From: CAIVPM01 sp964615145
Lineage (GTDB): Bacteria; Bacteroidota; Bacteroidia; Chitinophagales; Chitinophagaceae
DNA length: 64,000 nt
Direction: 5' to 3'
Assembly: GCA_964615145.1 (NCBI GenBank)
Contig: CAZTOP010000006.1
Coordinates: forward strand, 30,321 to 94,320
This document shows positions 1 to 8,816 of the stretch, piece by piece. The stretch's first letter is position 1; each line of letters opens with the position of its first letter. Made by a program: the position numbers and the translations under genes. The notes under the pieces were generated by a model. The model saw nothing but the letters and a program-made list of their open reading frames with translations, ran no database searches and was not told the DNA's origin.

Positions 1-474
1 GGAGCAAATGGCATATTAAATCTGTCAATTCCAATTGTTGGAGGCAGAAACCAAAAAGCATCGATTGGAGATTTGCTTATATGTTATGAGAAAGATTGGC
101 AATCACAACACTTGAAATCTATTAAGTCCTGTTACGGCAATGCTCCTTTTTACCAATATTACTACCCTATTATTGAGGAGTTAATTTTGATTAAATTTTC
201 AAAATTGTACCAGTTAAACTTAGAAATAACTAATAAAATATTAAAATTATTAAAGAAAAATATTTCAATAAACATTGATAATAAATATATAGTAAATTAT
301 AACGATATATTATTCTCAAAATATAATTTAAAAAATAATACTCAAATTAATAATCCAAATGCCTATTATCCACAAGTTTTTGAAGACCGGCTAGGGTTTA
401 TTCCAAACTTAAGTATCATAGACTTGTTAATGTGTATAGGACCAGAAAGTAATAATTACTTGCAAAAAACTTAA
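1..474 (+). CDS. WbqC-like family protein, 5'-truncated
   Basis: The reading frame is open from the first base and ends at 474, leaving about 157 residues of a longer protein. Near the window edge it reads LNLSIPIVGGRNQKASIGDL, followed by W..QHLKSIKSCYGNAPFYQYYY. This matches the start of the WbqC-like family, in which a short Pro-containing strand is followed by a conserved W...H...I...Y..AP.F..Y block. WbqC-like proteins occur in O-antigen and polysaccharide gene sets, but their reaction is not settled. A start is possible at a TTG at 73, but the conserved sequence upstream shows the gene begins outside the window. It is not visibly coupled to the next gene. The family call rests on motif memory and is fairly secure; the function is unknown. 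Confidence 0.7.
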   Translation, partial: GANGILNLSIPIVGGRNQKASIGDLLICYEKDWQSQHLKSIKSCYGNAPFYQYYYPIIEELILIKFSKLYQLNLEITNKILKLLKKNISINIDNKYIVNYNDILFSKYNLKNNTQINNPNAYYPQVFEDRLGFIPNLSIIDLLMCIGPESNNYLQKT

Positions 475-529
475 ACTTACTAAGCATTAAATGGTCAGTT
501 AAGACTAAATTGCGTGGCTATTATAAACA

Positions 530-3500
530 ATGAAGAAAATACTATTTTTTACGCTATTTCTTACTATTTCTTCCAACTTACTTTGTCAAGATTATTCAAA
601 TAAAGGTAAAGAATTTTGGATTGCATATTCATCGCATATCGATGCTACATCATCTGTAATGGGTATATACATAACATCAGATAAAAACGCATCTGGAAAC
701 ATTCAAATTAACGGCACTAGTATTCCTTTTTCTGTAACAGCCAAACAAATAACAAGAAAATTTATTGGTTCTGGTTCTGGATTTGATGGAAGCAATAATT
801 ATGTGTATCTTGATATGCAAGATGGTATTAAAACAAACGGAGCTATACACATAACTTCAGATATTCCTATTGTAGTTTATGCACACATTATTCGTTCTGC
901 TCGTTCGGCAGCTACATTAGTTTTGCCAACACAAGTTTTGGGAACAGAATATATTGTACCTAGCCACGAAAGTTCTGGTGGAAATCCTGGTACTGAACAG
1001 CAAGGTATAGGCTTGTTTTCAGTTGTAGCTACGCAAGCCAATACTGTAATTGAAGTTACACCAACAATAGCAGGTCGTGCAGGAAAGCCAGCAAAAACAC
1101 CCTTTCAAGTTACATTGGCAAATCCAGGAGATTGTTATCAATTTCACGGTGTTCAAAATGCCGATATTTCCGGAACAACCGTAAAGTCAATTTCAACTTC
1201 CACAACAGGCTGTAAACCAATTGCAGTTTTCTCTGCCACAACCTGGAGTGCATTTGATTGTAGTAATTCATCTGGTGGAGACAATTTGTATCAAGAGCTT
1301 TTTCCAGTAAGATCCTGGGGAAAACAATTTATTACAGCTCCATTTAAAAACAGAAACTATGATATCTACAGAATTTATGTAAAGGATACTTCAACAGTTG
1401 TAATGCTCACTGATAATGGTGTTACACAAACTATGGGTGGTGCACAATACCATCCAAACGGAAAATTTTATGAGCATAAAACCAGTAATCCTATATACAT
1501 TTCAGCGGATAAGCCTATTTCTGTTCTAGAGTATATCACATCAACTACCTGCAAAACTGGATGCCAGACAAATAGCAACACATCTTCTTGCTATTCAGAT
1601 CCAGAAATGGTGTTACTAAATCCAATTGAACAAACTTTAAAAGACGTAACTTTTTTTTCAGCCCATCAAAACTTTGTACCAAGCGGGCAATCAAATGTAG
1701 TACTGCACTTTGTAAATATAATTATTAGCAATAATTTTAAGAGTACTGTAAAAATTGATGGAGCTAGTCCTAAAGGTACATTTGTAAGTATTCCATCAAC
1801 CAACTACTCATATTTACAAGAAGATTTAACAGCGTCATCTGCTACCAATCCAGTACACAATATTACTGCTGATACTGGCTTTTCTGCTATTGTTTATGGT
1901 TATGGACAAGTAGAAAGTTATGGTTATAATGGAGGAACAAATATTGTTGATTTATATCAATATGTAACACTTCAAAATCAGTATGCCACAGTTAACTTCC
2001 CTGCAACCTGTAAAAACACACCTTTTAATTTCTCAATTACACTACCTTATCAACCATTGAAAATGAGCTGGGATTTTTATAGCTCTCCTAATCTTTCCCC
2101 AAATAACCCTTATACCAATAATGCTCCTGTATATGATAGCACATTTGTAAAAGATGGCAAAAACCTTTTCGTTTATAAGATTCCCGGAACATATATTTTT
2201 AATCAAATTGGTACATATAATGTAAAAGTTACAGTTAATAACCCTTCAAGTGATGGTTGTATTGGAGATCAAGAGATATACTACCAAGTAGAGGTTTATG
2301 ACCCACCAATTGCTAATTTTAACATTAATACCAATGGATGCACAAGTTCACCTGCAAACTTTAATGATAATTCACAAACTTTTGGCAGAACTACAATTAA
2401 GTGGATTTGGGATTTTGGAGATGGTACAAAAGATAGTATTGCTAATCCAACAAAAAATTATATAATAGGTGGAAGTATTCCTGTTAAATTATCTATTATA
2501 ACAGATGTAGGATGTATAGCAGATACTGTAAAAAATATTGAAATTGCAATACCTCCAACTGCAAAATTTGGCTTATCTAAACCTTATGTATGTTCCAATC
2601 AGGCTATTATTATCAAAGATTCATCTAGCATTACTGCACCTAACAGCATTGCAAAATGGTACTGGGATTTTGGAAATGGAAGAAAAGATACCTCGTTAGT
2701 TAGCAACAATTTTTCAATTACTTATACCGATACAGGAACTTATATTATAACATTGTGGGTTGAATCAAATTCGGGTTGTAAAAGCCAATTATTTATCAAA
2801 AAAATTCAAGTAACAGCGGTCCCTAAAGTTGATTTTAGTTTGCCGAAAGTTTGTTTGGATGATGTATTTGCACAATTTTATGATTCATCAAAAATTATAG
2901 ATAATTCACAAAACCTATTTACCTATGTTTGGAATTTTGGAGATGCTTTATCTACTTCAACCAACAACAGCTCTATTTTAAAAAATCCAACACATAAATA
3001 CACTGATACTGGAACCTATCAGGTGAAGTTATTGGTAACAAGTAAAGATTTTTGTTCAGATTCATTAACTCAAAATTTTACTGTTAATGGCTCCACACCT
3101 AATGCAAATTTTACAGTTTTAAATGCATCTAATCTTTGCAGTAATGATTCTGTAAGAATTCAAAACTCATCCTCAGTAAATTTTGGAACTGTAACAAAGC
3201 TTGAAATTGAATGGGATACTGCAAATAATCCATTGCATAAAACAATAGACAATAATCCCACTTCCAATAAAATATATTCAACTATTTACAGTGCGTTCAC
3301 TTCCCCTGCATCAAAAATTGTGTATATAAAAATGTACTCGTATTCTGGCATAAGCTGTGTTAATACTAAAACTATAGCCATTACTTTACATCAAAAGCCA
3401 GACATTCAATTTTTAAATATTCCAAGTATTTGCAATAACGCCAATGCTAAACTTATTACACAGGCTACAGAAGTTAGTGGTGCTTTAGGAACTGGTATTT

Positions 3501-4930
3501 TTAGTGGTGCAGGAATTGTAAACTCAACCTCAGGCTTATTTAATCCATCCACACTATCACCAAACTCCTATTCAATTAAATATACTTTTACCACAAGCAA
3601 TTACGCCTGTATCGATTCGGCAAGAAAAAACATAACAGTTCTACCGTCGCCAACAACGAAGTTTGGAGTTAATTCTCCCAACTGTGAAAAAAGTAACATT
3701 TCATTTATTGACAGCTCTTTGGCTAATATTGGAAATATTATTAAATGGAATTGGAATTTTGGCAATAATGATTCGATAGCTTTAACAAACGGTCTCCCTT
3801 TTACATATCAATACAACAATGCTAACATTTATTCTGTTCAACTAAAAATCATTACTGATAGCGGCTGTATAGGCACTGTTTCAAACAACATTAAAGTAAA
3901 TTACCTTCCCAAAGTAAATTTTGTTTTACCATCAATATGTCTTCCAAATGGGCTAGGTAAGTTTGTCGATAGTACCACTATTACCGATGGTAGTAATAAT
4001 TTTAGTTACCTATGGAATTTTGGTGATAAAAACGATACAACAAGTTCTGTACTTCAAAATCCTATTCATCAATATACCGATACAACACCAGTAAACATTA
4101 AACTCATTGTTACTAGTAAAGAGGGTTGCAAAGATTCATTAACCAAGAAATTAGTAAATATTTTTCCTCAACCAAAAGCTAAATTTGAATTAGCTCCAGA
4201 TTCATCAATTTGTTTTGGAGACAGGTTGCAATTTACCGACTATAGTAATGGACTTACAAGCCAAATAAAACAATGGATTTGGGATTTGGGTTTTGGATAT
4301 ACATCAAATCAAAAAAATCCTAGTCAAACATACCTTGATTCAGGAATAACCAATGTAACACTTCACATCATAAATGAGCAAAATTGTATTAGTGATACTT
4401 TCAAAAAAACAATTATTGTAAATTCTTATCCAATAATACAATTACCTACTACTGCAAACTTTTTACAAGGTGGTTTATTAACAATAAAGCCGATTTATTC
4501 TTACGGTAATAACCTAAGTTTTTTATGGACTCCAAATGAATTTATGGTTAGTGATACTGTTTTGAATGCACAAGTATTTCCTGAAGAAGATAAAAGATAT
4601 TTCTTAAAAGTAACAGGTGCCGGAGGATGTTCAGACACAGCTAGTGTGAATGTTATAGTTTTAAAACTACCAAAAATTCCAAACGTTTTTTCGCCTAATA
4701 GTGATGGCATTAATGATACTTGGGTTATTGAACACTTGGAAAGTTATCCAGGATGTACTATTCAGGTTTTTGATAGATATGGAAGGCAAGTTTATTCATC
4801 TTTTGGATATACAAAAAATTGGGATGGAAAACACAATGGAAACTTGTTACCAACAGGAACATATTACTACATAATTGACCCTAAAAATGGCAGACAAAAA
4901 CTTAGTGGAAGCGTAACTATTTTAAGATAG
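530..4930 (+). CDS. Giant secreted PKD-repeat protein with IgGFc-binding-like domain and T9SS type B (gliding-motility) C-terminal domain
   Basis: A 1466-residue secreted protein. Residues 1-20 form a Sec signal peptide (MKKILFFTLFLTISS...). Residues about 22-480 start with NKGKEFWIAYSSH and resemble the IgGFc-binding-like N-terminal domain common in Bacteroidota surface proteins. At least six PKD-type repeats follow, marked by W.WDFGDG-like strands (WIWDFGDGTKD, WYWDFGNGRKD, YVWNFGD, WNWNFGNND, YLWNFGD, WIWDLGFG). The last 86 or so residues (NVFSPNSDGINDTW to GSVTILR) are the gliding-motility-associated C-terminal domain, which directs export by the type IX system and surface attachment. The protein shares its architecture with the 12254-19813 gene and parts with 20217-30200. 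Its likely role is adhesion or surface structure; the ligand cannot be inferred. Confidence 0.9.
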   Translation: MKKILFFTLFLTISSNLLCQDYSNKGKEFWIAYSSHIDATSSVMGIYITSDKNASGNIQINGTSIPFSVTAKQITRKFIGSGSGFDGSNNYVYLDMQDGIKTNGAIHITSDIPIVVYAHIIRSARSAATLVLPTQVLGTEYIVPSHESSGGNPGTEQQGIGLFSVVATQANTVIEVTPTIAGRAGKPAKTPFQVTLANPGDCYQFHGVQNADISGTTVKSISTSTTGCKPIAVFSATTWSAFDCSNSSGGDNLYQELFPVRSWGKQFITAPFKNRNYDIYRIYVKDTSTVVMLTDNGVTQTMGGAQYHPNGKFYEHKTSNPIYISADKPISVLEYITSTTCKTGCQTNSNTSSCYSDPEMVLLNPIEQTLKDVTFFSAHQNFVPSGQSNVVLHFVNIIISNNFKSTVKIDGASPKGTFVSIPSTNYSYLQEDLTASSATNPVHNITADTGFSAIVYGYGQVESYGYNGGTNIVDLYQYVTLQNQYATVNFPATCKNTPFNFSITLPYQPLKMSWDFYSSPNLSPNNPYTNNAPVYDSTFVKDGKNLFVYKIPGTYIFNQIGTYNVKVTVNNPSSDGCIGDQEIYYQVEVYDPPIANFNINTNGCTSSPANFNDNSQTFGRTTIKWIWDFGDGTKDSIANPTKNYIIGGSIPVKLSIITDVGCIADTVKNIEIAIPPTAKFGLSKPYVCSNQAIIIKDSSSITAPNSIAKWYWDFGNGRKDTSLVSNNFSITYTDTGTYIITLWVESNSGCKSQLFIKKIQVTAVPKVDFSLPKVCLDDVFAQFYDSSKIIDNSQNLFTYVWNFGDALSTSTNNSSILKNPTHKYTDTGTYQVKLLVTSKDFCSDSLTQNFTVNGSTPNANFTVLNASNLCSNDSVRIQNSSSVNFGTVTKLEIEWDTANNPLHKTIDNNPTSNKIYSTIYSAFTSPASKIVYIKMYSYSGISCVNTKTIAITLHQKPDIQFLNIPSICNNANAKLITQATEVSGALGTGIFSGAGIVNSTSGLFNPSTLSPNSYSIKYTFTTSNYACIDSARKNITVLPSPTTKFGVNSPNCEKSNISFIDSSLANIGNIIKWNWNFGNNDSIALTNGLPFTYQYNNANIYSVQLKIITDSGCIGTVSNNIKVNYLPKVNFVLPSICLPNGLGKFVDSTTITDGSNNFSYLWNFGDKNDTTSSVLQNPIHQYTDTTPVNIKLIVTSKEGCKDSLTKKLVNIFPQPKAKFELAPDSSICFGDRLQFTDYSNGLTSQIKQWIWDLGFGYTSNQKNPSQTYLDSGITNVTLHIINEQNCISDTFKKTIIVNSYPIIQLPTTANFLQGGLLTIKPIYSYGNNLSFLWTPNEFMVSDTVLNAQVFPEEDKRYFLKVTGAGGCSDTASVNVIVLKLPKIPNVFSPNSDGINDTWVIEHLESYPGCTIQVFDRYGRQVYSSFGYTKNWDGKHNGNLLPTGTYYYIIDPKNGRQKLSGSVTILR

Positions 4931-4986
4931 TATATTCATTATTTTTTAAAATTATATTGCATTAAGTTATCTCCGTTCAAATATTT

Positions 4987-5016
4987 TTTACGCAACATTA
5001 ACCGGCATTGCGTAAA
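4987..5016. promoter_or_regulatory. Candidate operator: inverted repeat upstream of the LacI-type regulator
   Basis: Perfect 9-bp arms TTTACGCAA (4987-4995) and TTGCGTAAA (5008-5016) flank a 12-base spacer. The centre-to-centre distance is 21 bp, two helical turns. The site ends 41 bases before the ATG of the LacI-family gene. LacI-family proteins bind palindromes and often regulate themselves, so autoregulation is a reasonable inference. The arms could also form a weak hairpin ending the upstream gene, but no T-run follows the downstream arm. Confidence 0.4.
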
Positions 5017-5057
5017 TTGCATCGTATTTATAACATTGCAAACCTAATATTCTTTTT

Positions 5058-6080
5058 ATGAGATTTGAAGCCGTTACAATTAAAGATATTGCAAAAGAGC
5101 TAGGATTATCCACCTCTACAGTTTCAAGAGCATTAAGAGACAGCTACGAAATAAGTTCAGAAACTAAAAAAATAGTTTTAGAATATGCAAAAAAAATCAA
5201 TTATCGCCCCAACCCTATTGCATTAGGTTTAAAAGAAAGAAGAACAAGAAGTATTGGTGTAGTTGTTTGTGAAATTGCAAATAGCTTTTTTTCACAAGCT
5301 ATCAATGGAATGGAATCTGTGGCATATAGCAAAGGCTACAATGTAATGATATCTCAAAGCCATGAATCGGTAGAGCGAGAAATGTTCGATTTACAATATT
5401 TAGCATCCCGTTCAATTGATGGTTTAATTATTTCTGTATCTACAGAAACCAAGGACTTTGCATTTCTTCAAGATTTACGTCGACGTGGAATGCCAATAGT
5501 TTTTTATGATAGAGTTGTTAATGAAATTGATACTCATAAAGTAGTTGTAGATAATGTACAAAGTGCATTTGATGCTACCAGACATTTAATTAAAAAAGGT
5601 CATAGAAGAATTGCACATATAGCAAATGCCGAGAATTTATCTATCAGTAAAGATAGAATACAAGGTTACTTAAAAGCCTTAACAAGTTTTGGAATTACAC
5701 CAGATGAGAAACTAATAAAACATTGTGCTCACGGGGGTTTGGTTCAACAAGAAGTTGAAGATGTGATGAATTATTTTTATAAAATGAAAGAAAAACCAAC
5801 AGCTGTTTTTACAGCTGCTGACAAATTAACCACTGGTGTATTAAAATACTTGCACGCAAAAAAGAAAAAGGTGCCGAAAGACATGGCAATTGTTGGATTT
5901 TCAAATTCAGATTTATGTGATTTATTAAACCCACCACTTACTGTGATTAGACAGCCTGCCTATGAAATGGGAAAACAAGCAATGCAGTTGTTACTAGAAA
6001 TGGTGGAGAGTAAAAGACCTATAACCGAATTCAAAACTGTAAAACTCAATGCGGAGTTAATTTCCAGAGATTCTGCATAG
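5058..6080 (+). CDS. LacI/GalR family transcriptional regulator
   Basis: A 340-residue regulator of the usual LacI-family length. The N-terminal helix-turn-helix and hinge are clear: VTIKDIAKELGLSTSTVSRA at residues 5-24, then the NYRPNPIA hinge helix near residue 50. From about residue 60 the periplasmic-binding-protein-like effector domain begins (RTRSIGVVVCEIANSFFS), with the typical DGLIIS, DRV, AFDATRHLIKKGHRRIAHIA and PPLTVIRQPAYEMGKQA segments. Such proteins repress or activate sugar genes in response to a sugar or sugar phosphate. The susC-susD pair lies 0.9 kb downstream on the other strand, making it a natural candidate target. A palindrome at 4987-5016 may be its own operator. The gene is convergent with pdxJ, with only three bases between stop codons. 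The effector is unknown. Confidence 0.93.
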   Translation: MRFEAVTIKDIAKELGLSTSTVSRALRDSYEISSETKKIVLEYAKKINYRPNPIALGLKERRTRSIGVVVCEIANSFFSQAINGMESVAYSKGYNVMISQSHESVEREMFDLQYLASRSIDGLIISVSTETKDFAFLQDLRRRGMPIVFYDRVVNEIDTHKVVVDNVQSAFDATRHLIKKGHRRIAHIANAENLSISKDRIQGYLKALTSFGITPDEKLIKHCAHGGLVQQEVEDVMNYFYKMKEKPTAVFTAADKLTTGVLKYLHAKKKKVPKDMAIVGFSNSDLCDLLNPPLTVIRQPAYEMGKQAMQLLLEMVESKRPITEFKTVKLNAELISRDSA

Positions 6081-6083
6081 TTA

Positions 6084-6833
6084 CTATAAAAGTTGCCTTT
6101 TATACATTTGTATTGTATTTTCAAAACCCAAGTAAATAGCATCACAAATTAAAGCATGTCCAATACTAACTTCATCTAAAAAAGGTATAGTTTTTTTGAA
6201 TTCTCTGAGGTTTTGCAAATCCAAATCGTGTCCTGCATTAACGCCTAAGCCCAACTCTCTAGCTTTATTTGCAGCTATAAAGTATTTTTCAAGAATTTGG
6301 GTTTTACTAATTTTAGAGTGTTGATGGCTTTCATCAATATTACTACAAAAAGCTTTCGCATAAGCCTCAGTATAAAGTTCAATTCGATCTGTTCCTGTTA
6401 ATGCTGCTGCCTCTACCATTTCTAATACTGGATCTACAAATATTGAAACTCTTATTCCTTGTTTTTTAAACACTGAAATAATGTCTATCAAATAATCTTT
6501 AAACTCAATAGTGTTCCACCCTTGGTTACTGGTTATTTGTCCAACAGTATCAGGCACGAGTGTAACTTGTTCTGGTTTTAATTCCAAAACAAGTTTTACA
6601 AAACTATCTTCAGTTGGGTTTCCTTCAATATTAAATTCCGTTGTAATAACCTTTTTAATGTCTCGGGCATCTCTATATCTTATATGTCGTTCGTCTGGTC
6701 TTGGATGTATGGTAATACCATCTGCACCAAAAATTTGTGCATCGATGGCGGCTTTTACTATATTGGGATTATCGCCACCTCGTGCATTTCGCAGTGTTGC
6801 AAATTTGTTTATGTTAACACTTAATTTTGTCAT
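6084..6833 (-). CDS. pdxJ: Pyridoxine 5'-phosphate synthase
   Basis: A 249-residue PdxJ, which condenses 3-amino-2-oxopropyl phosphate with 1-deoxy-D-xylulose 5-phosphate to form pyridoxine 5'-phosphate, the last ring-forming step of the DXP-dependent vitamin B6 pathway in the cytoplasm. Visible family motifs are the N-terminal LSVNINKFATLRNARGG, the IHPRPDERHIR block near residues 44-54, the PEQVTLVPD strand and the C-terminal EVSIGHALICDA block. I chose the ATG at 6833, giving MTKLSVNINK, which fits the family N-terminus; an in-frame ATG at 6854 would add seven atypical residues. The length is normal. The gene stands alone on its strand, downstream of the susD terminator at 6902-6931 and convergent with the LacI-type gene. 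Confidence 0.96.
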   Translation of the reverse strand: MTKLSVNINKFATLRNARGGDNPNIVKAAIDAQIFGADGITIHPRPDERHIRYRDARDIKKVITTEFNIEGNPTEDSFVKLVLELKPEQVTLVPDTVGQITSNQGWNTIEFKDYLIDIISVFKKQGIRVSIFVDPVLEMVEAAALTGTDRIELYTEAYAKAFCSNIDESHQHSKISKTQILEKYFIAANKARELGLGVNAGHDLDLQNLREFKKTIPFLDEVSIGHALICDAIYLGFENTIQMYKRQLL

Positions 6834-6901
6834 TGTATATTTTATAATCTGCAAAGATAGAAAATTGCAAATTTTTATCTAAGTTAAGCTATATCAAAAC
6901 A

Positions 6902-6931
6902 AAAAGTGCCCCGCTTTAGCAGGGCACTTTT
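6902..6931 (-). terminator. Rho-independent terminator after susD
   Basis: A 10-bp GC-containing stem, AAAAGTGCCC (6902-6911) with GGGCACTTTT (6922-6931), encloses a 10-base loop. The A-rich left side becomes a U-tract on the minus strand. It lies 15 bases after the susD stop codon and separates the susCD operon from pdxJ. The symmetry would also let it work for plus-strand transcripts. Confidence 0.8.
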
Positions 6932-6946
6932 GTTTAGAAAAATATT

Positions 6947-8797
6947 TTAGTAGTTAGGATTTTGAGATAGATTTGTGTTGGCATTAATAGCCGATTGTGG
7001 AATTGGTTTTAATTCAGATTTATTAGGAGTAAATCCAGATGCAAATCTATCATTCACCACAGTAATTACATCATAAGCTGCAGTTCCATTTACATCAAAC
7101 CATCTTACTTTAGTAGTTCCTGCGGGTGTTGAGCTTGGTGCAGCTGTATAAAAAGAGTTAGCCCAAATTGCTTTATCATCGGCAGTAGAGTTATTAATGT
7201 AAAACATAGATTTAGGCACAGTAACCAATCCTCCATAAGGTCCCAAATCTGCTGGCAATACTGGTTCAATTGCAGCTAATGCACTTAACCAAGATCTGGT
7301 TTTCATAATTTTATTTTCTAATAAATTCCATCTTATCAAGTCATATTTTCTAATACCTTCTGCACCTAATTCTTTGCTTCTTTCAATTGTCAGTTTATCA
7401 AAAAAATCTGGTTTTGATAGCCCAGGAGTTAAGTCTATTGTAGCATCTGGTGTGTTTATGGATTTGTTATGCCCTCTTCTTATCACCATATTTACAGCTT
7501 CATAAGCAGCAGCAGTAGGACCATTTAGTTCATTTTCGGCTTCGGCAAACATTAGAAGAACATCAGAATAACGAATAATTTGCCATTTTAAACCAAAATA
7601 TTGAACATCACTTGTGGGTGAAACTGTTGGATTAGTAATCCAATCTCTTCTATATTTTCCATCTACAATTGCAGTTATTGTTAACCCGGTTTTTTTTACT
7701 CCATCTGCTTGCACAGAATAGGGAACACAAGTTACATCACGTCTTGCATCAGTAGAATCAAATTGATAAAAATATGTTGGTAAAATATTAATGCTTCTGT
7801 TTCCTTTTCCATTAACAGTTGGTCCATTATAATATCCAAGTTTGGTATTAGTATTTCCGTTTGTGCTACTTTCGGTCCCTACTACTTGAAACATCAGTTC
7901 CCCATTAGGGTCTGCAACTGCATGAGCACAAACCTGATCTTTCCATAGAGCTTTAAAGCTTGGGTTCAAACTGTGCTGTCCGGCATCCATAATCTCTTTA
8001 CATTCATCTCGTGCTATTTGGTAATATTTAAGATAGTCAGCACTTCGTTCCATTTGTTTAGATTCTTGTCTTAAGGAATAGCCTCCACGAAATAGTGCAA
8101 TTCTTGCTCTAAGAGCCTTTGCAGTTCCTTTTGTTAATCTTTCATCCATCATGTCACCTATACCAGACACTTCACTTCTCCAAGGCATTAATGATGCTGC
8201 TATTTTTAAATCATCAATGATTTTATCATAAAGCAAATCCCTGTTAATTCTTTTTGGGAATGAGTTTAATGGTGCTAGTACAGCAGCAGAACTAAAATTT
8301 TCCGGCAAGTCGCCCCAATTTCTAATCGCCTCAAAATAAAACTCGGCTCTTAATGTTAAAGCTTCGCCCAAAATTCGTTTCATCTGAGCTTTTTGCTGCT
8401 CGGTGCCATTAAGATACAGGTTCGATTTTGGAATTTCTTCAATACAAATATTAGCAAATTCAATTCCTTGGAATAATTGATTAAAAGGTCTTTCTAATTG
8501 AGCATTTCCTGGCGTTAGTAAGTATCTGGCTATATCTCGTCTATCATTATCTGTGCTTCCTGTTGGTCCTTGTGTTTCATCAGTATCTACTGTATAGTAC
8601 AAACTTAACCTGATTCCAAAACCTTGATCTCCAGTTAGTCTACTGTAAACTCCAGCAATTGCTTTTCGGCTATCTTCTACAGTAGAAAAAACCATAGCAG
8701 GTGCTATTTGATCTATCGGCTGTTGGTCTAAAAATTTTTTACAACCTGAAGCTAATAATGTTGTTGTGATGATTATTAAAACTTTTATATTTTTCAT
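6947..8797 (-). CDS. SusD/RagB-family outer-membrane nutrient-binding lipoprotein
   Basis: A 616-residue SusD-like protein. The N-terminus has a lipoprotein signal with lipobox LASGC and Cys19 as the lipidated residue, followed by KKFLDQQPIDQIAP, the classic SusD start. Helical TPR-like sequence follows (EALTLRAEFYFEAIRNWGDLP near residue 145). The C-terminal part has the conserved WQIIRYSDVLLMFAEAENEL and ERSKELGAEGIRKYDLIRWN blocks. SusD proteins sit on the cell surface as the lid of a SusC transporter and help bind oligosaccharides or peptides. The gene starts 19 bases after susC and ends at a strong terminator, so the two form an operon. No glycoside hydrolase lies next to it, so the substrate cannot be named. 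Confidence 0.95.
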   Translation of the reverse strand: MKNIKVLIIITTTLLASGCKKFLDQQPIDQIAPAMVFSTVEDSRKAIAGVYSRLTGDQGFGIRLSLYYTVDTDETQGPTGSTDNDRRDIARYLLTPGNAQLERPFNQLFQGIEFANICIEEIPKSNLYLNGTEQQKAQMKRILGEALTLRAEFYFEAIRNWGDLPENFSSAAVLAPLNSFPKRINRDLLYDKIIDDLKIAASLMPWRSEVSGIGDMMDERLTKGTAKALRARIALFRGGYSLRQESKQMERSADYLKYYQIARDECKEIMDAGQHSLNPSFKALWKDQVCAHAVADPNGELMFQVVGTESSTNGNTNTKLGYYNGPTVNGKGNRSINILPTYFYQFDSTDARRDVTCVPYSVQADGVKKTGLTITAIVDGKYRRDWITNPTVSPTSDVQYFGLKWQIIRYSDVLLMFAEAENELNGPTAAAYEAVNMVIRRGHNKSINTPDATIDLTPGLSKPDFFDKLTIERSKELGAEGIRKYDLIRWNLLENKIMKTRSWLSALAAIEPVLPADLGPYGGLVTVPKSMFYINNSTADDKAIWANSFYTAAPSSTPAGTTKVRWFDVNGTAAYDVITVVNDRFASGFTPNKSELKPIPQSAINANTNLSQNPNY

Positions 8798-8816
8798 TTT
8801 ACCTTATTTTAGTTGA

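Noticed and set aside
6511..6882. 123-residue plus-strand ORF opposite pdxJ
   Set aside because: It is a shadow of pdxJ, which has all family motifs.
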